DNA of 64,000 nt from Geodermatophilus bullaregiensis (lineage in GTDB: Bacteria > Actinomycetota > Actinomycetes > Mycobacteriales > Geodermatophilaceae). This document shows positions 28,055 to 36,587 of this stretch, piece by piece (within the stretch, counting starts at the first letter, position 1; every line of letters starts with the position of its first letter). The notes beneath the pieces are model-generated. The model saw only the letters and a list, made by a program, of their open reading frames with translations. It did not search any database and had not been told where the DNA came from. The DNA lies in contig NZ_JAFBCJ010000001.1 in assembly GCF_016907675.1 (NCBI RefSeq), positions 620,001 through 684,000 on the forward strand, in the 5' to 3' direction. Made by a program: the position numbers and the translations under genes.

Positions 28055-29095
28055 ATGCCGGCCGTTCCGCTCCCCCGCCGCGCCGGGCGCCGGACCAACC
28101 TCGGCCTGCTCGCCCTCCTCCTGGTCGCCGGCGGCACCGGGGTGCTGGCCTTCGGCGTCGGCACGCCCCTGCCGTCGCGCCTCGTGGTCGCCGCGCACGG
28201 GGCCGCGGGGCTCGGTCTGCTGCTGCTCGTGCCCTGGAAGGCCGTCGTCGTCCGGCGGTCGCGGACCCGCACCCGCGGCCGCCGCGACCCCGCCTCCGCG
28301 TGGGCCCTGGCCGGGCTCGTCGCGCTGACCGTGGTCACCGGCGTGCTGCACACCGTCGCCGGCCCCGCGATCGCCGCCGCGGGGGTCGCCGTGCTGCAGG
28401 TGCACGTCGGCGTGGGCGTCGGGACGGGCGCGCTGCTGCTCCTGCACGTCGTCGGCAGCCGGCAGCGGCCGCGGCGCAGCGACGCGTCGCGCCGGGCGCT
28501 GCTGCAGACCGGCGGGCTGGCCGTGGGCGCGGCCGCCCTGTGGGCGGCGGTCGAGGGCGGCCTGCGGCTGACCGGCGTGCCGGGCGGACGGCGGCTGGGC
28601 ACCGGCTCGCACGAGCGGGGCACCGGCGACCCGGCCGCCATGCCGGTCACCCAGTGGTTCACCGACGCCGTCCCGGACGGCACGGACGGCGTCCTCGAGC
28701 TCGTCGCCGGCGGCCGCACCACCCGCCTGCGCGCACGCGACCTCGACCGCGGCGACACCGCGAGCGCCGTCCTCGACTGCACCGGCGGCTGGTACGCCGA
28801 GCAGGAGTGGCGCGGGGTGCGGCTGGACCGGCTGCTGGCCGGGCTGGACCTGCCCGGCGGTGGCAGCGTCGACGTCGTCTCGGTGACCGGCTACCGGCGG
28901 CGGCTGCCCCTGGCCGACGCCGGGTCGCTGCTGCTGGCCACGCACGCCGCCGGCCGGCCGCTGTCGGCCGGGCACGGGGCGCCGGTGCGCCTCGTGGCGC
29001 CGGGCCGGCGCGGGTTCTGGTGGGTGAAGTGGGTGCGGCGGGTGGAGGTGGTCGACGCGCCGTGGTGGCTGCAGCCGCCGTTCCCCCTGCAGTGA
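28055..29095 (+). CDS. Polytopic membrane molybdopterin-dependent oxidoreductase
   Basis: The 346-residue product has four hydrophobic helices (about 14-36, 41-62, 82-104, 108-135) with histidines at 48, 99, 117 and 131 that could bind b-type heme. A fifth helix (about 147-165) is preceded by the twin-arginine sequence SDASRRALLQTGG (Arg146-Arg147). The remainder is a sulfite-oxidase-type molybdopterin domain with the expected metal-ligand Cys242 in VLDCTGGW and the closing KWVRRVEV. I infer that the cofactor domain is exported by Tat while the first helices insert by Sec. The ATG at 28055 has GGGAGGA upstream; a GTG at 28031 is the alternative. The substrate is unknown. Confidence 0.85.
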   Translation: MPAVPLPRRAGRRTNLGLLALLLVAGGTGVLAFGVGTPLPSRLVVAAHGAAGLGLLLLVPWKAVVVRRSRTRTRGRRDPASAWALAGLVALTVVTGVLHTVAGPAIAAAGVAVLQVHVGVGVGTGALLLLHVVGSRQRPRRSDASRRALLQTGGLAVGAAALWAAVEGGLRLTGVPGGRRLGTGSHERGTGDPAAMPVTQWFTDAVPDGTDGVLELVAGGRTTRLRARDLDRGDTASAVLDCTGGWYAEQEWRGVRLDRLLAGLDLPGGGSVDVVSVTGYRRRLPLADAGSLLLATHAAGRPLSAGHGAPVRLVAPGRRGFWWVKWVRRVEVVDAPWWLQPPFPLQ

Positions 29096-29096
29096 C

Positions 29097-29735
29097 TCAG
29101 AGGGTGGCCAGCCAGTTGGTGAGCAGGTGGGCGCCGGCGTCGCCGCTCTTCTCGGGGTGGAACTGGGTGGCCGACAGCGCGCCGTTCTCCACCCCGGCGA
29201 CGAACCGGTCGCCGTGCTCGGCCCAGGTCACCTTCGGCGGGGCCAGCGGCCCGGGGCGGCCGTCCTGACCGAGGGAGAACTCGCGCACGCCGTAGGAGTG
29301 CACGAAGTAGAAGCGCTCGTCGGCCAGCCCGTCGAACAGGACGGTGTCCGCGGGTGCCACGACGGTGTTCCAGCCCATGTGCGGCAGCACCGGGGCCTCG
29401 AGCTGCTCGACGACGCCGGGCCACTCGCCGCACCCCTCGGCGTCGAGCCCGTGCTCGACGCCGCGCTCGAAGAGCACCTGCATGCCCACGCAGATGCCGA
29501 GCACCGGTCGGCCCCCGGCCAACCGGCGGCCGATCGTGCGCGGCCCGTCGACGGCGCGCAGCCCGGCCATGCAGTGCGCGAAGGCGCCGACCCCGGGGAC
29601 GACGAGGCCGTCGGCGTCGAGCGCCACGTCCCGGTCGGCGGTCACGGTGACCTCCGCGCCGACGCGCGCGAGGGCCCGCTCGGCCGAGCGCAGGTTCCCG
29701 GACCCGTAGTCGAGGACCGTCACCCTCTTCTTCAC
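29097..29735 (-). CDS. hisH: Imidazole glycerol phosphate synthase, glutaminase subunit
   Basis: HisH hydrolyses glutamine and feeds ammonia to HisF. It has 212 residues with the triad Cys82 (LGICVGMQ), then His and Glu in QFHPEKSG. The first residues [10 protein letters not shown] and the loop PGVGAF are typical. The GTG at 29735 directly precedes the first strand; an in-frame start at 29759 would add eight residues. It is cut off from priA-ridA-hisF by about 9.3 kb and from hisB by a diguanylate cyclase, a nucleotidyltransferase-like gene and a small membrane protein. Confidence 0.96.
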   Translation of the reverse strand: MKKRVTVLDYGSGNLRSAERALARVGAEVTVTADRDVALDADGLVVPGVGAFAHCMAGLRAVDGPRTIGRRLAGGRPVLGICVGMQVLFERGVEHGLDAEGCGEWPGVVEQLEAPVLPHMGWNTVVAPADTVLFDGLADERFYFVHSYGVREFSLGQDGRPGPLAPPKVTWAEHGDRFVAGVENGALSATQFHPEKSGDAGAHLLTNWLATL

Positions 29736-29863
29736 GGCTGCCACGGTACCGAGCAGCACCGGCGCACTCGGCCGTGTTCCCGGTCACCTGCCCGGAGCGC
29801 GCTCACCCCCCGGGGTGACCGCCGGGACGGCTCCGGCTCAAGGCCCCCGCGGGATCGGGCGAT

Positions 29864-30952
29864 GTGCCGGTCATGCGACCACTGGCACAGGACGAGGAGC
29901 GCGTCACCTTCTGGCGCCGGCACACGATCGGCGGTGTCGTGCTGTGCGTCGTGCTGCCCGCGATCGTCGCGCTGCGCACCTGGATCTCCCCCGACGTGCC
30001 GAACACCGAGTGGATCCTCCCGATCGCCGCGGCGGTCGCGATCCCGGCGCCCCTGCTGCTGCTGGTCCCGGTCGAGCGGCTGGTCCGTCACCCGCGCGGA
30101 CGGCTGTTCTACGACACGTGGGAGGCCGCCGGCATCGCGCTGGTGATCGTGCTCTGCCTGCTGGACGGGGGGACGTCGAGTCCCTACGTGCTGTTCCTGT
30201 TCGTGCTGCTGGCGCACGCCGCGCTCGCCTACCCCCCGATCGGGGTGGGCCTCGCGGGGACGACCATCGTCGCCGGCTACCTGACGATGGGGCTGGTGGA
30301 CGGCAGCCTCCGCCCGTCCGACCTGTTCGTCGGCGTCCTGGCGCTGACCGTCGCCACCGGGACCTGCGCCTTCGCCTCGGCCAACCACGTCCGCGCCTAC
30401 GAGCGCACCGCCGCCTACGCGCAGGAGATCGCCACGCTGGCCCGGCGCGACGGCCTCACCGGGACGCTCAACCACCGGGCCTTCCACGAGCGGCTGCAGG
30501 CGGAGGTGCGCCGCGCGGCAGCCGACAACCCGGTCAGCCTGCTCATCGTCGACGTCGACTCGTTCAAGACCGTCAACGACACCTTCGGCCACCCCGCCGG
30601 GGACGGCGTCCTGCAGATGGTGGGCGCCTCCCTGACCGGCCTCACCCGCCCCGGGGACTCGGCCGGCCGACTCGGCGGTGACGAGTTCGCGCTCCTCCTG
30701 CCGGGCACCGCGCTGCCGGAGGCCACCGCGGTCGCCGAGCGGCTGCGCGAGCGGGTCCGCACCACCGCCGCGGACTTCGGCGCGACCGTCAGCGTCGGCG
30801 TGGCCACCGCCACCTCCCCGGACGTCACCGCCCTGCACGCCGCCGCCGACGCCGCTGCCTACCGCGCCAAGCGCGGCGGCCGCGACCGCGTCGTCGCCGC
30901 CACCGAGCCGGGGACCGAGCCCGCCACCGAGCCCGCGCTCAGCGCGTCCTGA
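29864..30952 (+). CDS. Membrane diguanylate cyclase with intact GGDEF and I-site
   Basis: The 362-residue product has about six hydrophobic segments in residues 20-175 without a recognised sensor family, then a GGDEF domain (185-350). The active motif GRLGGDEFA (GGDEF at 271-275) is intact, and RPGD (262-265) forms the inhibitory RxxD site five residues before it. It should make cyclic di-GMP under product inhibition. The substrate-binding stretch DVDSFKTVNDTFGH is also canonical. Start codons at 29864 (GTG) and 29873 (ATG) are both possible. It is divergent from hisH and convergent with the next gene. Confidence 0.92.
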   Translation: MPVMRPLAQDEERVTFWRRHTIGGVVLCVVLPAIVALRTWISPDVPNTEWILPIAAAVAIPAPLLLLVPVERLVRHPRGRLFYDTWEAAGIALVIVLCLLDGGTSSPYVLFLFVLLAHAALAYPPIGVGLAGTTIVAGYLTMGLVDGSLRPSDLFVGVLALTVATGTCAFASANHVRAYERTAAYAQEIATLARRDGLTGTLNHRAFHERLQAEVRRAAADNPVSLLIVDVDSFKTVNDTFGHPAGDGVLQMVGASLTGLTRPGDSAGRLGGDEFALLLPGTALPEATAVAERLRERVRTTAADFGATVSVGVATATSPDVTALHAAADAAAYRAKRGGRDRVVAATEPGTEPATEPALSAS

Positions 30953-30956
30953 GGAC

Positions 30957-30971
30957 CGGTCCCCCGGACCG
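30957..30971. terminator. Short hairpin between convergent genes
   Basis: CGGTCC (30957-30962), a CCC loop and GGACCG (30966-30971) form a 6-bp perfect stem in the 19-bp gap between the diguanylate cyclase and the convergent gene. It is a plausible bidirectional transcript end with no clear U-tract. Confidence 0.4.
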
Positions 30972-31544
30972 TCAGTCGTCCCAGGGCAGCACGGTCAGCT
31001 CCGGCCACACCGCCTGCCAGCGGGCGGCCTTGGCCTCGTACACGTGGCGCGGTGCCGGGCTCCGCCGGTTGGGCCGCACGACCAGGCCGAGCAGGTCGTC
31101 GAGGCCGAGGGGCGCGTACACCCGCGGGCCGTCGTCCCCACCCGTCACGCCGACGGCGCAGCAGACCGCCGCGAAGGAGTCGATCGCCTCGGTGCAGTCG
31201 CGGAACGGCGCCGGCGCCGGGACGCCAAACCTGTTAGCGTACCACAGGTGGACCCGGGCCTCGTTGCGGATCTCCACCGGCACCGGCAGGCCGGCGAACA
31301 GCTCCGCACCGCGGCGGATGACGGCGTCCTCGGCGTCCCAGGAGGTGTCGTCGTCCCAGTAGAAGAGGTCGGCGTCGCGGATCCCCGTGCCCGGCGGACG
31401 TCCGGTGAGGCCGTTCCAGGCCGTCTGGAACAGCACCCCGGCGGTGAGCCACCACTCGCCGACCCCGAGCGACGGCGCCCGGTCGAGCACCGCGGCGACG
31501 ACCGGGTCGCCGAGGACCAGGCCGAGGAAGCGCTCCTCGCCCAT
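30972..31544 (-). CDS. Nucleotidyltransferase-family protein (COG3575 type)
   Basis: The 190-residue protein has the family's conserved run FQTAWNGLTGRPPGTGIRD, then ADLFYWDDDTSWDAEDAVI with an acidic cluster resembling a nucleotidyltransferase metal site, and VEIRNEARVHLWYANRFG. It matches the COG3575/DUF925 group in layout and length. The function is unproven; these proteins are assigned by motif only. Its ATG at 31544 overlaps the stop of the 58-residue gene upstream by one base, so it belongs to the hisD-hisC-hisB transcript. Confidence 0.8.
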   Translation of the reverse strand: MGEERFLGLVLGDPVVAAVLDRAPSLGVGEWWLTAGVLFQTAWNGLTGRPPGTGIRDADLFYWDDDTSWDAEDAVIRRGAELFAGLPVPVEIRNEARVHLWYANRFGVPAPAPFRDCTEAIDSFAAVCCAVGVTGGDDGPRVYAPLGLDDLLGLVVRPNRRSPAPRHVYEAKAARWQAVWPELTVLPWDD

Positions 31545-31720
31545 CAGACGAGGCGGAGGATCCCCGCGACCGTCGCGAGCAGGGCGGCGACCAGCAGGAC
31601 GACGGCGAAGGCGACCTGCGGGCCGGTGCGGCCCTTGGTGTCGTGGTCGGCCTTCCAGATGCTCCACGCACCGCCGATGAGGAAGCCCCCGAACACCACG
31701 AGGACGACGCCCGAGCTCAT
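31544..31720 (-). CDS. 58-residue two-helix membrane protein in the his operon
   Basis: This small gene starts at the ATG at 31720, four bases after the hisB stop, and ends in a TGATG overlap with the next gene. The product has two hydrophobic helices (about 4-20 and 35-56) joined by a polar loop, KADHDTKGRTGPQ. There is no signal peptidase site and no known family that I recognise. The tight coupling on both sides strongly suggests a real gene. Confidence 0.75.
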   Translation of the reverse strand: MSSGVVLVVFGGFLIGGAWSIWKADHDTKGRTGPQVAFAVVLLVAALLATVAGILRLV

Positions 31721-31724
31721 CCGG

Positions 31725-32321
31725 CTACAGCGCGCCCTTGGTGGAGGGGACGTCGGCGACCCGCGGGTCGATCGCGACCGCCGTCCGCAGCGCGCGGGCC
31801 AGCGCCTTGAACTGGCCCTCGACGATGTGGTGGGCGTCGCGGCCGGCGTCGAGCACCCGCACGTGCAGGGTGATCCGGGCGTTGAACGCGAAGGACTCCA
31901 GCACGTGCTTGGTCAGCGACGTCGGGTAGTCCGGCCCGATCATCGGCGTCATCGTCTCGGGCTCGACGTGCACGAGGTACGGCCGGCCGGAGAGGTCGAC
32001 GGCGGCCTGCACGAGCACCTCGTCCATGGGGATCGTGGCGTCGCCGTATCGGGTGATGCCCCTCTTGTCCCCGAGCGCCTCGGCGAAGGCCTGGCCGAGC
32101 GCGATCGCGACGTCCTCGACGGTGTGGTGGGCGTCGATGTGCAGGTCGCCGTCTGCCTGGACGGTGAGGTCGATGCCGCTGTGCTTGGACAGCGCGGTGA
32201 GCATGTGGTCGTAGAAGCCGACGCCGGTGCTGATCGAGCTCTTCCCGGTGCCGTCGAGGTCGAGCTCGACGACGAGCTTGGTCTCGCTGGTCGCCCGCTC
32301 GACGCGTGCTGTGCGGCTCAT
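31725..32321 (-). CDS. hisB: Imidazoleglycerol-phosphate dehydratase
   Basis: HisB removes water from imidazole glycerol phosphate to give imidazole acetol phosphate. It is the monofunctional form (198 residues). Manganese-binding motifs are [11 protein letters not shown] and the second copy [30 protein letters not shown] is also present. It lies five bases after hisC in a hisD-hisC-hisB operon. Confidence 0.97.
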   Translation of the reverse strand: MSRTARVERATSETKLVVELDLDGTGKSSISTGVGFYDHMLTALSKHSGIDLTVQADGDLHIDAHHTVEDVAIALGQAFAEALGDKRGITRYGDATIPMDEVLVQAAVDLSGRPYLVHVEPETMTPMIGPDYPTSLTKHVLESFAFNARITLHVRVLDAGRDAHHIVEGQFKALARALRTAVAIDPRVADVPSTKGAL

Positions 32322-32326
32322 GGGTC

Positions 32327-33433
32327 TCAGTCTCCCAGGCGGTGGTCGGGGGCGACCTCACCCAGGGCGGTGAGGAACGCGTCGGACTCCTCGGGGGTCC
32401 CGGCGGTGACCCGCAGCCAGCCGGGCAGCCCGACGTCGCGGACGAGCACGTCGCGCTCGAGCAGCGCCCGCCAGGCGGCCGGCGCGTCGGCGAACCGGCC
32501 GAAGAGGACGAAGTTCGCGTCGCTGGGCACGCTGGTCAGGCCCAGGGCGGGCAGGGCCGCGACGATCCGGTCGCGCTGGTCCTTGACCGCGTCGACGGTG
32601 GCCAGCAGCGCGTCGGTGTGCGCCAGGGCGGCCCGTGCGGCGGCCTGGGTCAGCGAGGACAGGTGGTAGGGCAGCCGCACCAGCTGCACCGCGTCGACGA
32701 CGGCGGGGTCGGCGGCGAGGTAGCCCAGCCTCAGCCCCGCCATCCCGAACGCCTTGCTCATGGTCCGGCTGACCACCAGCCGCGGGCGGCCGGGCAGCAG
32801 GGTCAGCGCCGAGGGCGTCCCGGCGCGGGCGAACTCGGCGTAGGCCTCGTCGACGACCACCACCCCGGTGGTCGCGTCGTGGATCTCGGTGATCGTCTCC
32901 AGCGCGACCGCGGTGCCGGTCGGGTTGTTCGGGCTGGTGACGAAGACGACGTCGGGCCCGACCTCGCGCACCTGGGCGGCCGCCTGCGCCGCGTCGATGG
33001 TGAAGTCCTCGCGGCGGTGCCCGTCGACCCACGCGGTGCCGGTGCCGGCGGAGATGATCGGGTGCATCGAGTACGACGGGGTGAACCCCAGCGCCGTCCG
33101 CCCGGCGCCGCCGAAGGCCTGCAGCAGCTGCTGGAGCACCTCGTTGCTGCCGTTGGCCGCCCACACCTGGGCCGGCTCGACCGCCTGCCCGCCGGTGCGG
33201 CTCAGGTACGCGGCGAGGTCGGTGCGCAACGCGACGGCGTCCCGGTCGGGGTAGCGGTTGAGCTCCAGCGCCGCGTGCCCCAGGGCCTCGCCGAGGGTGG
33301 CCAGCAGCTCGGCCGGCAGCGGGTGCGGGTTCTCGTTGGTGTTGAGCCGGTACCGCACCTGCAGCTGCGGGGCGCCGTAGGGCGTGCGCCCGCGCAGCTC
33401 CGGCCGCAGCGGGAGCTCGTCGAGCGGGGTCAT
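32327..33433 (-). CDS. hisC: Histidinol-phosphate aminotransferase
   Basis: HisC is a PLP aminotransferase of 368 residues. Landmarks are [23 protein letters not shown], the DEAYAEF segment and the PLP lysine in [17 protein letters not shown]; the C-terminal arginine region [11 protein letters not shown] is present. The ATG at 33433 overlaps the hisD stop by 4 bp. It converts imidazole acetol phosphate and glutamate to histidinol phosphate. Confidence 0.97.
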   Translation of the reverse strand: MTPLDELPLRPELRGRTPYGAPQLQVRYRLNTNENPHPLPAELLATLGEALGHAALELNRYPDRDAVALRTDLAAYLSRTGGQAVEPAQVWAANGSNEVLQQLLQAFGGAGRTALGFTPSYSMHPIISAGTGTAWVDGHRREDFTIDAAQAAAQVREVGPDVVFVTSPNNPTGTAVALETITEIHDATTGVVVVDEAYAEFARAGTPSALTLLPGRPRLVVSRTMSKAFGMAGLRLGYLAADPAVVDAVQLVRLPYHLSSLTQAAARAALAHTDALLATVDAVKDQRDRIVAALPALGLTSVPSDANFVLFGRFADAPAAWRALLERDVLVRDVGLPGWLRVTAGTPEESDAFLTALGEVAPDHRLGD

Positions 33434-34734
33434 GCGCGCTGCCGGGCCCGGACGGCGGCCGCGTGCGCGGGCAGGTCCTCGGCGTGCGCGAGGGCGTCGA
33501 CGTGCCCGGCCACCTCGGCCAGCGCCCGCTCGTCGTACTCGACCACGTGGACGCCGCGCAGGAACGACTGCACCGACAGACCGCTGGAGTGCCGCGCGCA
33601 GCCGCCGGTGGGCAGCACGTGGTTGGACCCGGCGATGTAGTCGCCCAGCGAGACCGGGGACCAGGCGCCGACGAACACCGCGCCGGCGTTGCGCACCCGC
33701 AGCGCCACCGCGCGGGCATCGCGGGTGTGGATCTCCAGGTGCTCGGCGGCGTAGGCGTCGACCACCGCGAGGCCGGCGTCGACGTCGTCGACCAGGACGA
33801 CGCCCGACTGGCTGCCCTCGAGCGCGGCGGTGATCCGGTCGGAGTGCTTGGTGGCCGCGACCTGGGCGGGGACCAGGTCGAGCACGGCGTTCGCCAGCGC
33901 CTCGCTCGTCGTCACCAGCACCGCACCGGCCAGCGGGTCGTGCTCGGCCTGGCTGATCAGGTCCGCGGCGACGTGCACCGGGTCGGCGGTGTCGTCGGCG
34001 AGGACGGCGACCTCGGTGGGGCCGGCCTCGGAGTCGATGCCGATCAGGCCGCGCAGCAGCCGCTTGGCGGCGGTGACGTAGACGTTGCCGGGCCCGGTGA
34101 CCAGGTCCACCGGCTCGCAGGAGCCCGCGCCGTGGCCGAAGACGGCGATCGCCTGGGCGCCGCCGACGGCGTGCACCTCGGTGACGCCCAGCAGCGCGCA
34201 CGCGGCCAGGACGCCGGGGTCGGGCAGGCCGCCGTTGTCGCGCTGCGGCGGGGAGGCCACGGCGATCGACTCGACGCCGGCGATCTGCGCCGGGACGACG
34301 TTCATGACCACGCTGGACAGCAGCGGCGCCAGGCCGCCGGGGACGTAGAGGCCCACGCGGCGCACCGGCACCCAGCGCTCGGTGACCGTGCCGCCGCGGA
34401 CGACCTGGGTGGTGACGTCGGTGCGGGCCTGGTCGGCGTGCACCCGCCGGACGCGGGCGATCGACTCCTCCAGCGCGGCGCGGACGGCGGGGTCGAGGCC
34501 GTCGAGGGCCGCCTGCAGCGCCGCGGGCGGGACGGTGAAGTCCTCGGCGTCGACACCGTCGAGGCGGGCGGTGATCTCGCGGACCGCCTGGGCGCCGCGG
34601 ATCCGGACGTCCTCGCACAGCGGGCGGACGGTGGCCATCACCGAGTCGATGTCGGTGGCGGCACGCGGCAGCAGGCCGGCCAGGTCGCGGACCCCCGGCA
34701 GCGCGGAACCGCGCAGGTCGATGCGGGCGAGCAC
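33430..34734 (-). CDS. hisD: Histidinol dehydrogenase
   Basis: HisD oxidises histidinol to histidine in two NAD-dependent steps. The 434-residue zinc enzyme shows the signature around [16 protein letters not shown], the segment SEAGPTEV, and the ligand region [10 protein letters not shown] with HVLPTGG. It is first in hisD-hisC-hisB. The 258-bp upstream region to the divergent LON gene carries the likely promoter and a questionable small frame (34774-34945). Confidence 0.97.
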   Translation of the reverse strand: MLARIDLRGSALPGVRDLAGLLPRAATDIDSVMATVRPLCEDVRIRGAQAVREITARLDGVDAEDFTVPPAALQAALDGLDPAVRAALEESIARVRRVHADQARTDVTTQVVRGGTVTERWVPVRRVGLYVPGGLAPLLSSVVMNVVPAQIAGVESIAVASPPQRDNGGLPDPGVLAACALLGVTEVHAVGGAQAIAVFGHGAGSCEPVDLVTGPGNVYVTAAKRLLRGLIGIDSEAGPTEVAVLADDTADPVHVAADLISQAEHDPLAGAVLVTTSEALANAVLDLVPAQVAATKHSDRITAALEGSQSGVVLVDDVDAGLAVVDAYAAEHLEIHTRDARAVALRVRNAGAVFVGAWSPVSLGDYIAGSNHVLPTGGCARHSSGLSVQSFLRGVHVVEYDERALAEVAGHVDALAHAEDLPAHAAAVRARQRA

Positions 34735-34773
34735 GGGGACCTCCGGGGGGACGACGGGGATCCCCCAGGGTAG

Positions 34774-34945
34774 TCAGCGCCGTCCGTCCTCCGGGACCAG
34801 GAGCGGCCAGGTCGCCGGCCCCACGGTGCGCAGCCCCCGTCCGCCGAGCTCGCAGCCCTCCTCGACCGCGCCGGTCGGGGTGAGGGGCACGTCGCCCCCC
34901 CGGGAGGTCGGTGGGACGCCATCGGGTGGCGCGCACCACGACCAC
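34774..34945 (-). other. Possible small gene interrupted at a 7-C run
   Basis: Upstream of hisD, a frame from an ATG at 34945 begins [17 protein letters not shown] and meets seven C on the plus strand (34895-34901). A one-base slip there would join it to the frame [17 protein letters not shown], which ends at a TGA at 34774. The joined product would be about 57 residues. I do not recognise a family. It may be a slippage pseudogene, a sequencing length error, or chance. Confidence 0.25.
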
Positions 34946-34992
34946 GCCGGAGAAGACGGTTGTGCGCCGCCGGTGCCCGTAGGCTCGGCGGT

Positions 34993-35838
34993 GTGGGCGA
35001 CCTCATCCCGCTGTTCCCGCTCGGGTCGCCGCTGTTCCCCGGGATCGTCCTGCCGCTGCACGTGTTCGAGCCCCGATACCGGGCGCTGGTGCGTGACCTG
35101 CAGGCCCTGCCCGAGGGCAGCGGCCGGCGCTTCTTCGGCGTGGTCGCGATCCGGCAGGGCTGGGAGGTCGAGCAGGTGGCACCGGCCGAGGCGCTCTACG
35201 ACGTCGGCTGCAGCGCGGTGGTGCAGGCGGTGCGGCCGCAGCCCGACGGCGGCTTCGCCGTCGTCACCGTCGGCGGCGACCGGTTCCGGCTGCTCGACGT
35301 CGTCGTCCGTGAGGACCCGCCCTACCTGCAGGCCGAGGTCGAGTGGCTCTCCGAGGAGGAGGCCGCCGAGGAGGCCGCCGGCGACCAGGAGGAGGTTCTG
35401 GGCTCCCCCGCCGGCGGGGCGGACCTCGACGAGGGGCTGGTGCGGGAGGTGGCCAGCAGCTCGCTCGACGTGCTGCAGCGCGGTGTCGGCGGCCTGTTCA
35501 CCCGCTACGTCGCCGCCGTCGCGGGGTTGCAGGCGGGCCTCGGGCAGGACGAGGTGGGCGAGGCGGCGGCCGAGCTGGCCGACGGCGACCTCGACCCGAC
35601 CGGTGTGGGGGCGTTGCTGCAGGCCGTCGGCGACGACTCCCGGGCGCTGTCCTACCTGGTGGCCTCGGCGGCGCTGCTCACCACCGAGGACCGGCAGGCG
35701 CTGCTGGCCGAGTCGGCGACCCGGCGGCGGCTGGTGGCCGAGAGCCGGATGCTGCGCCGGGAGCTGACCCTGCTGGAGACCGTCGGCGCCGTGCCCGCAC
35801 CGCTGCACCAGTTCGCCGGGCCGACCAGCCTGAACTAG
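34993..35838 (+). CDS. LON substrate-binding domain protein
   Basis: The 281-residue protein begins [20 protein letters not shown] and [13 protein letters not shown], which is the LON N-terminal (PUA-like) domain. There is no AAA or serine protease domain, so it is the short stand-alone type found in actinobacteria. An acidic insert, [15 protein letters not shown], lies near residue 125. Such proteins may bind substrates or peptides; the exact role is unknown. It is divergent from hisD. A copy of the intergenic hairpin element follows its stop. Confidence 0.85.
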   Translation: MGDLIPLFPLGSPLFPGIVLPLHVFEPRYRALVRDLQALPEGSGRRFFGVVAIRQGWEVEQVAPAEALYDVGCSAVVQAVRPQPDGGFAVVTVGGDRFRLLDVVVREDPPYLQAEVEWLSEEEAAEEAAGDQEEVLGSPAGGADLDEGLVREVASSSLDVLQRGVGGLFTRYVAAVAGLQAGLGQDEVGEAAAELADGDLDPTGVGALLQAVGDDSRALSYLVASAALLTTEDRQALLAESATRRRLVAESRMLRRELTLLETVGAVPAPLHQFAGPTSLN

Positions 35839-35841
35839 ACG

Positions 35842-35886
35842 GACGGGCCTCCCGGTCCCCCACCGCGCAGGCTCAGTGCGGGGCCG
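35842..35886. repeat. Intergenic hairpin repeat, degenerate copy
   Basis: The minus strand reads GAGCCTGCGCGGTGGGGGAC, matching the core of the family at 13.4, 53.1 and 55.6 kb. Base pairing of the outer parts is imperfect. It lies between the convergent LON and membrane-protein genes and overlaps the latter's stop codon (35873-35875). Confidence 0.45.
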
Positions 35887-36565
35887 AGGGCGGGGGCGCC
35901 GCGACCGGGGAGGACCCGCGGCCGGGCTCCCCGCGGCCGAGGTCGTCCGACGCGGCGAACAGCGCCGCCACGACGTAGACCAGCAGCGCGGTGAACGGCG
36001 CCACGGCCAGCGCCTGCGGCGAGGACAACTGCAGCCCGGTGGTCACCCGGGCACCGACGTCGACCAGCTGCGCCGCGGTCGGCCCGGGAGCCAGCGCCTC
36101 GCCCAGCTGCCAGGCCAGCACCCCGGCGACGCCCGTCCCGAGCGCGGTGCCGAGCAGCCAGGCCACCCCGCGGCGGCGGCGCACCGCCCACGCCGCTCCC
36201 CCGGCCAGCAGCCCCAGGCCCGCGAGCAGCAGCACGAGGACCGCGTCGTCGGCGACCAGCAGCTCCGCCGACGGGCGGCCGAGCGGTACCGCGCCGCCCT
36301 CGACGACCTCGAACCGGGCACGCGGCGCCAGCCGGGCCCACAGCAGCCCGACCAGCAGTCCGCTCAGCCCCAGCAGACCGGCCCAGACGACGGCGCCGCG
36401 CAGGTCCGACCGCAGCTCGGGCAGGACCGGCGCGCCGGCCCGCCGGGCCGGCGCGGCCGCCACCATCGTGGGGACGGTCGGGCGGCCGGGGACGGCCGAC
36501 CGGCCGGGCACGCCCGGACCGCCGGGGACCGACGGGCCGTCGGGGACCGGGGAGGGGCTGCTCAC
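35873..36565 (-). CDS. Membrane protein resembling DUF2567 proteins
   Basis: The 230-residue product has a Pro/Gly/Val-rich N-terminus (1-50), then helices at about 58-78, 102-122, 130-152 and 185-208 with an extracytoplasmic loop containing PRARFEVVEGGAVPLGRPSAE. The order of helices and the loop with a LGRPSAE-like motif resembles the DUF2567 group of actinobacterial membrane proteins; I am not sure of this. It is 22 bp downstream of dnaE in the same direction, but the function is unknown. Confidence 0.6.
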   Translation of the reverse strand: MSSPSPVPDGPSVPGGPGVPGRSAVPGRPTVPTMVAAAPARRAGAPVLPELRSDLRGAVVWAGLLGLSGLLVGLLWARLAPRARFEVVEGGAVPLGRPSAELLVADDAVLVLLLAGLGLLAGGAAWAVRRRRGVAWLLGTALGTGVAGVLAWQLGEALAPGPTAAQLVDVGARVTTGLQLSSPQALAVAPFTALLVYVVAALFAASDDLGRGEPGRGSSPVAAPPPSAPH

Positions 36566-36587
36566 GGCTCCCAGTGAACCTCGCCGA

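Noticed and set aside
32306..33640. A plus-strand frame opposite hisC
   Set aside because: No recognisable motif; hisC motifs and overlaps with its neighbours settle the strand.
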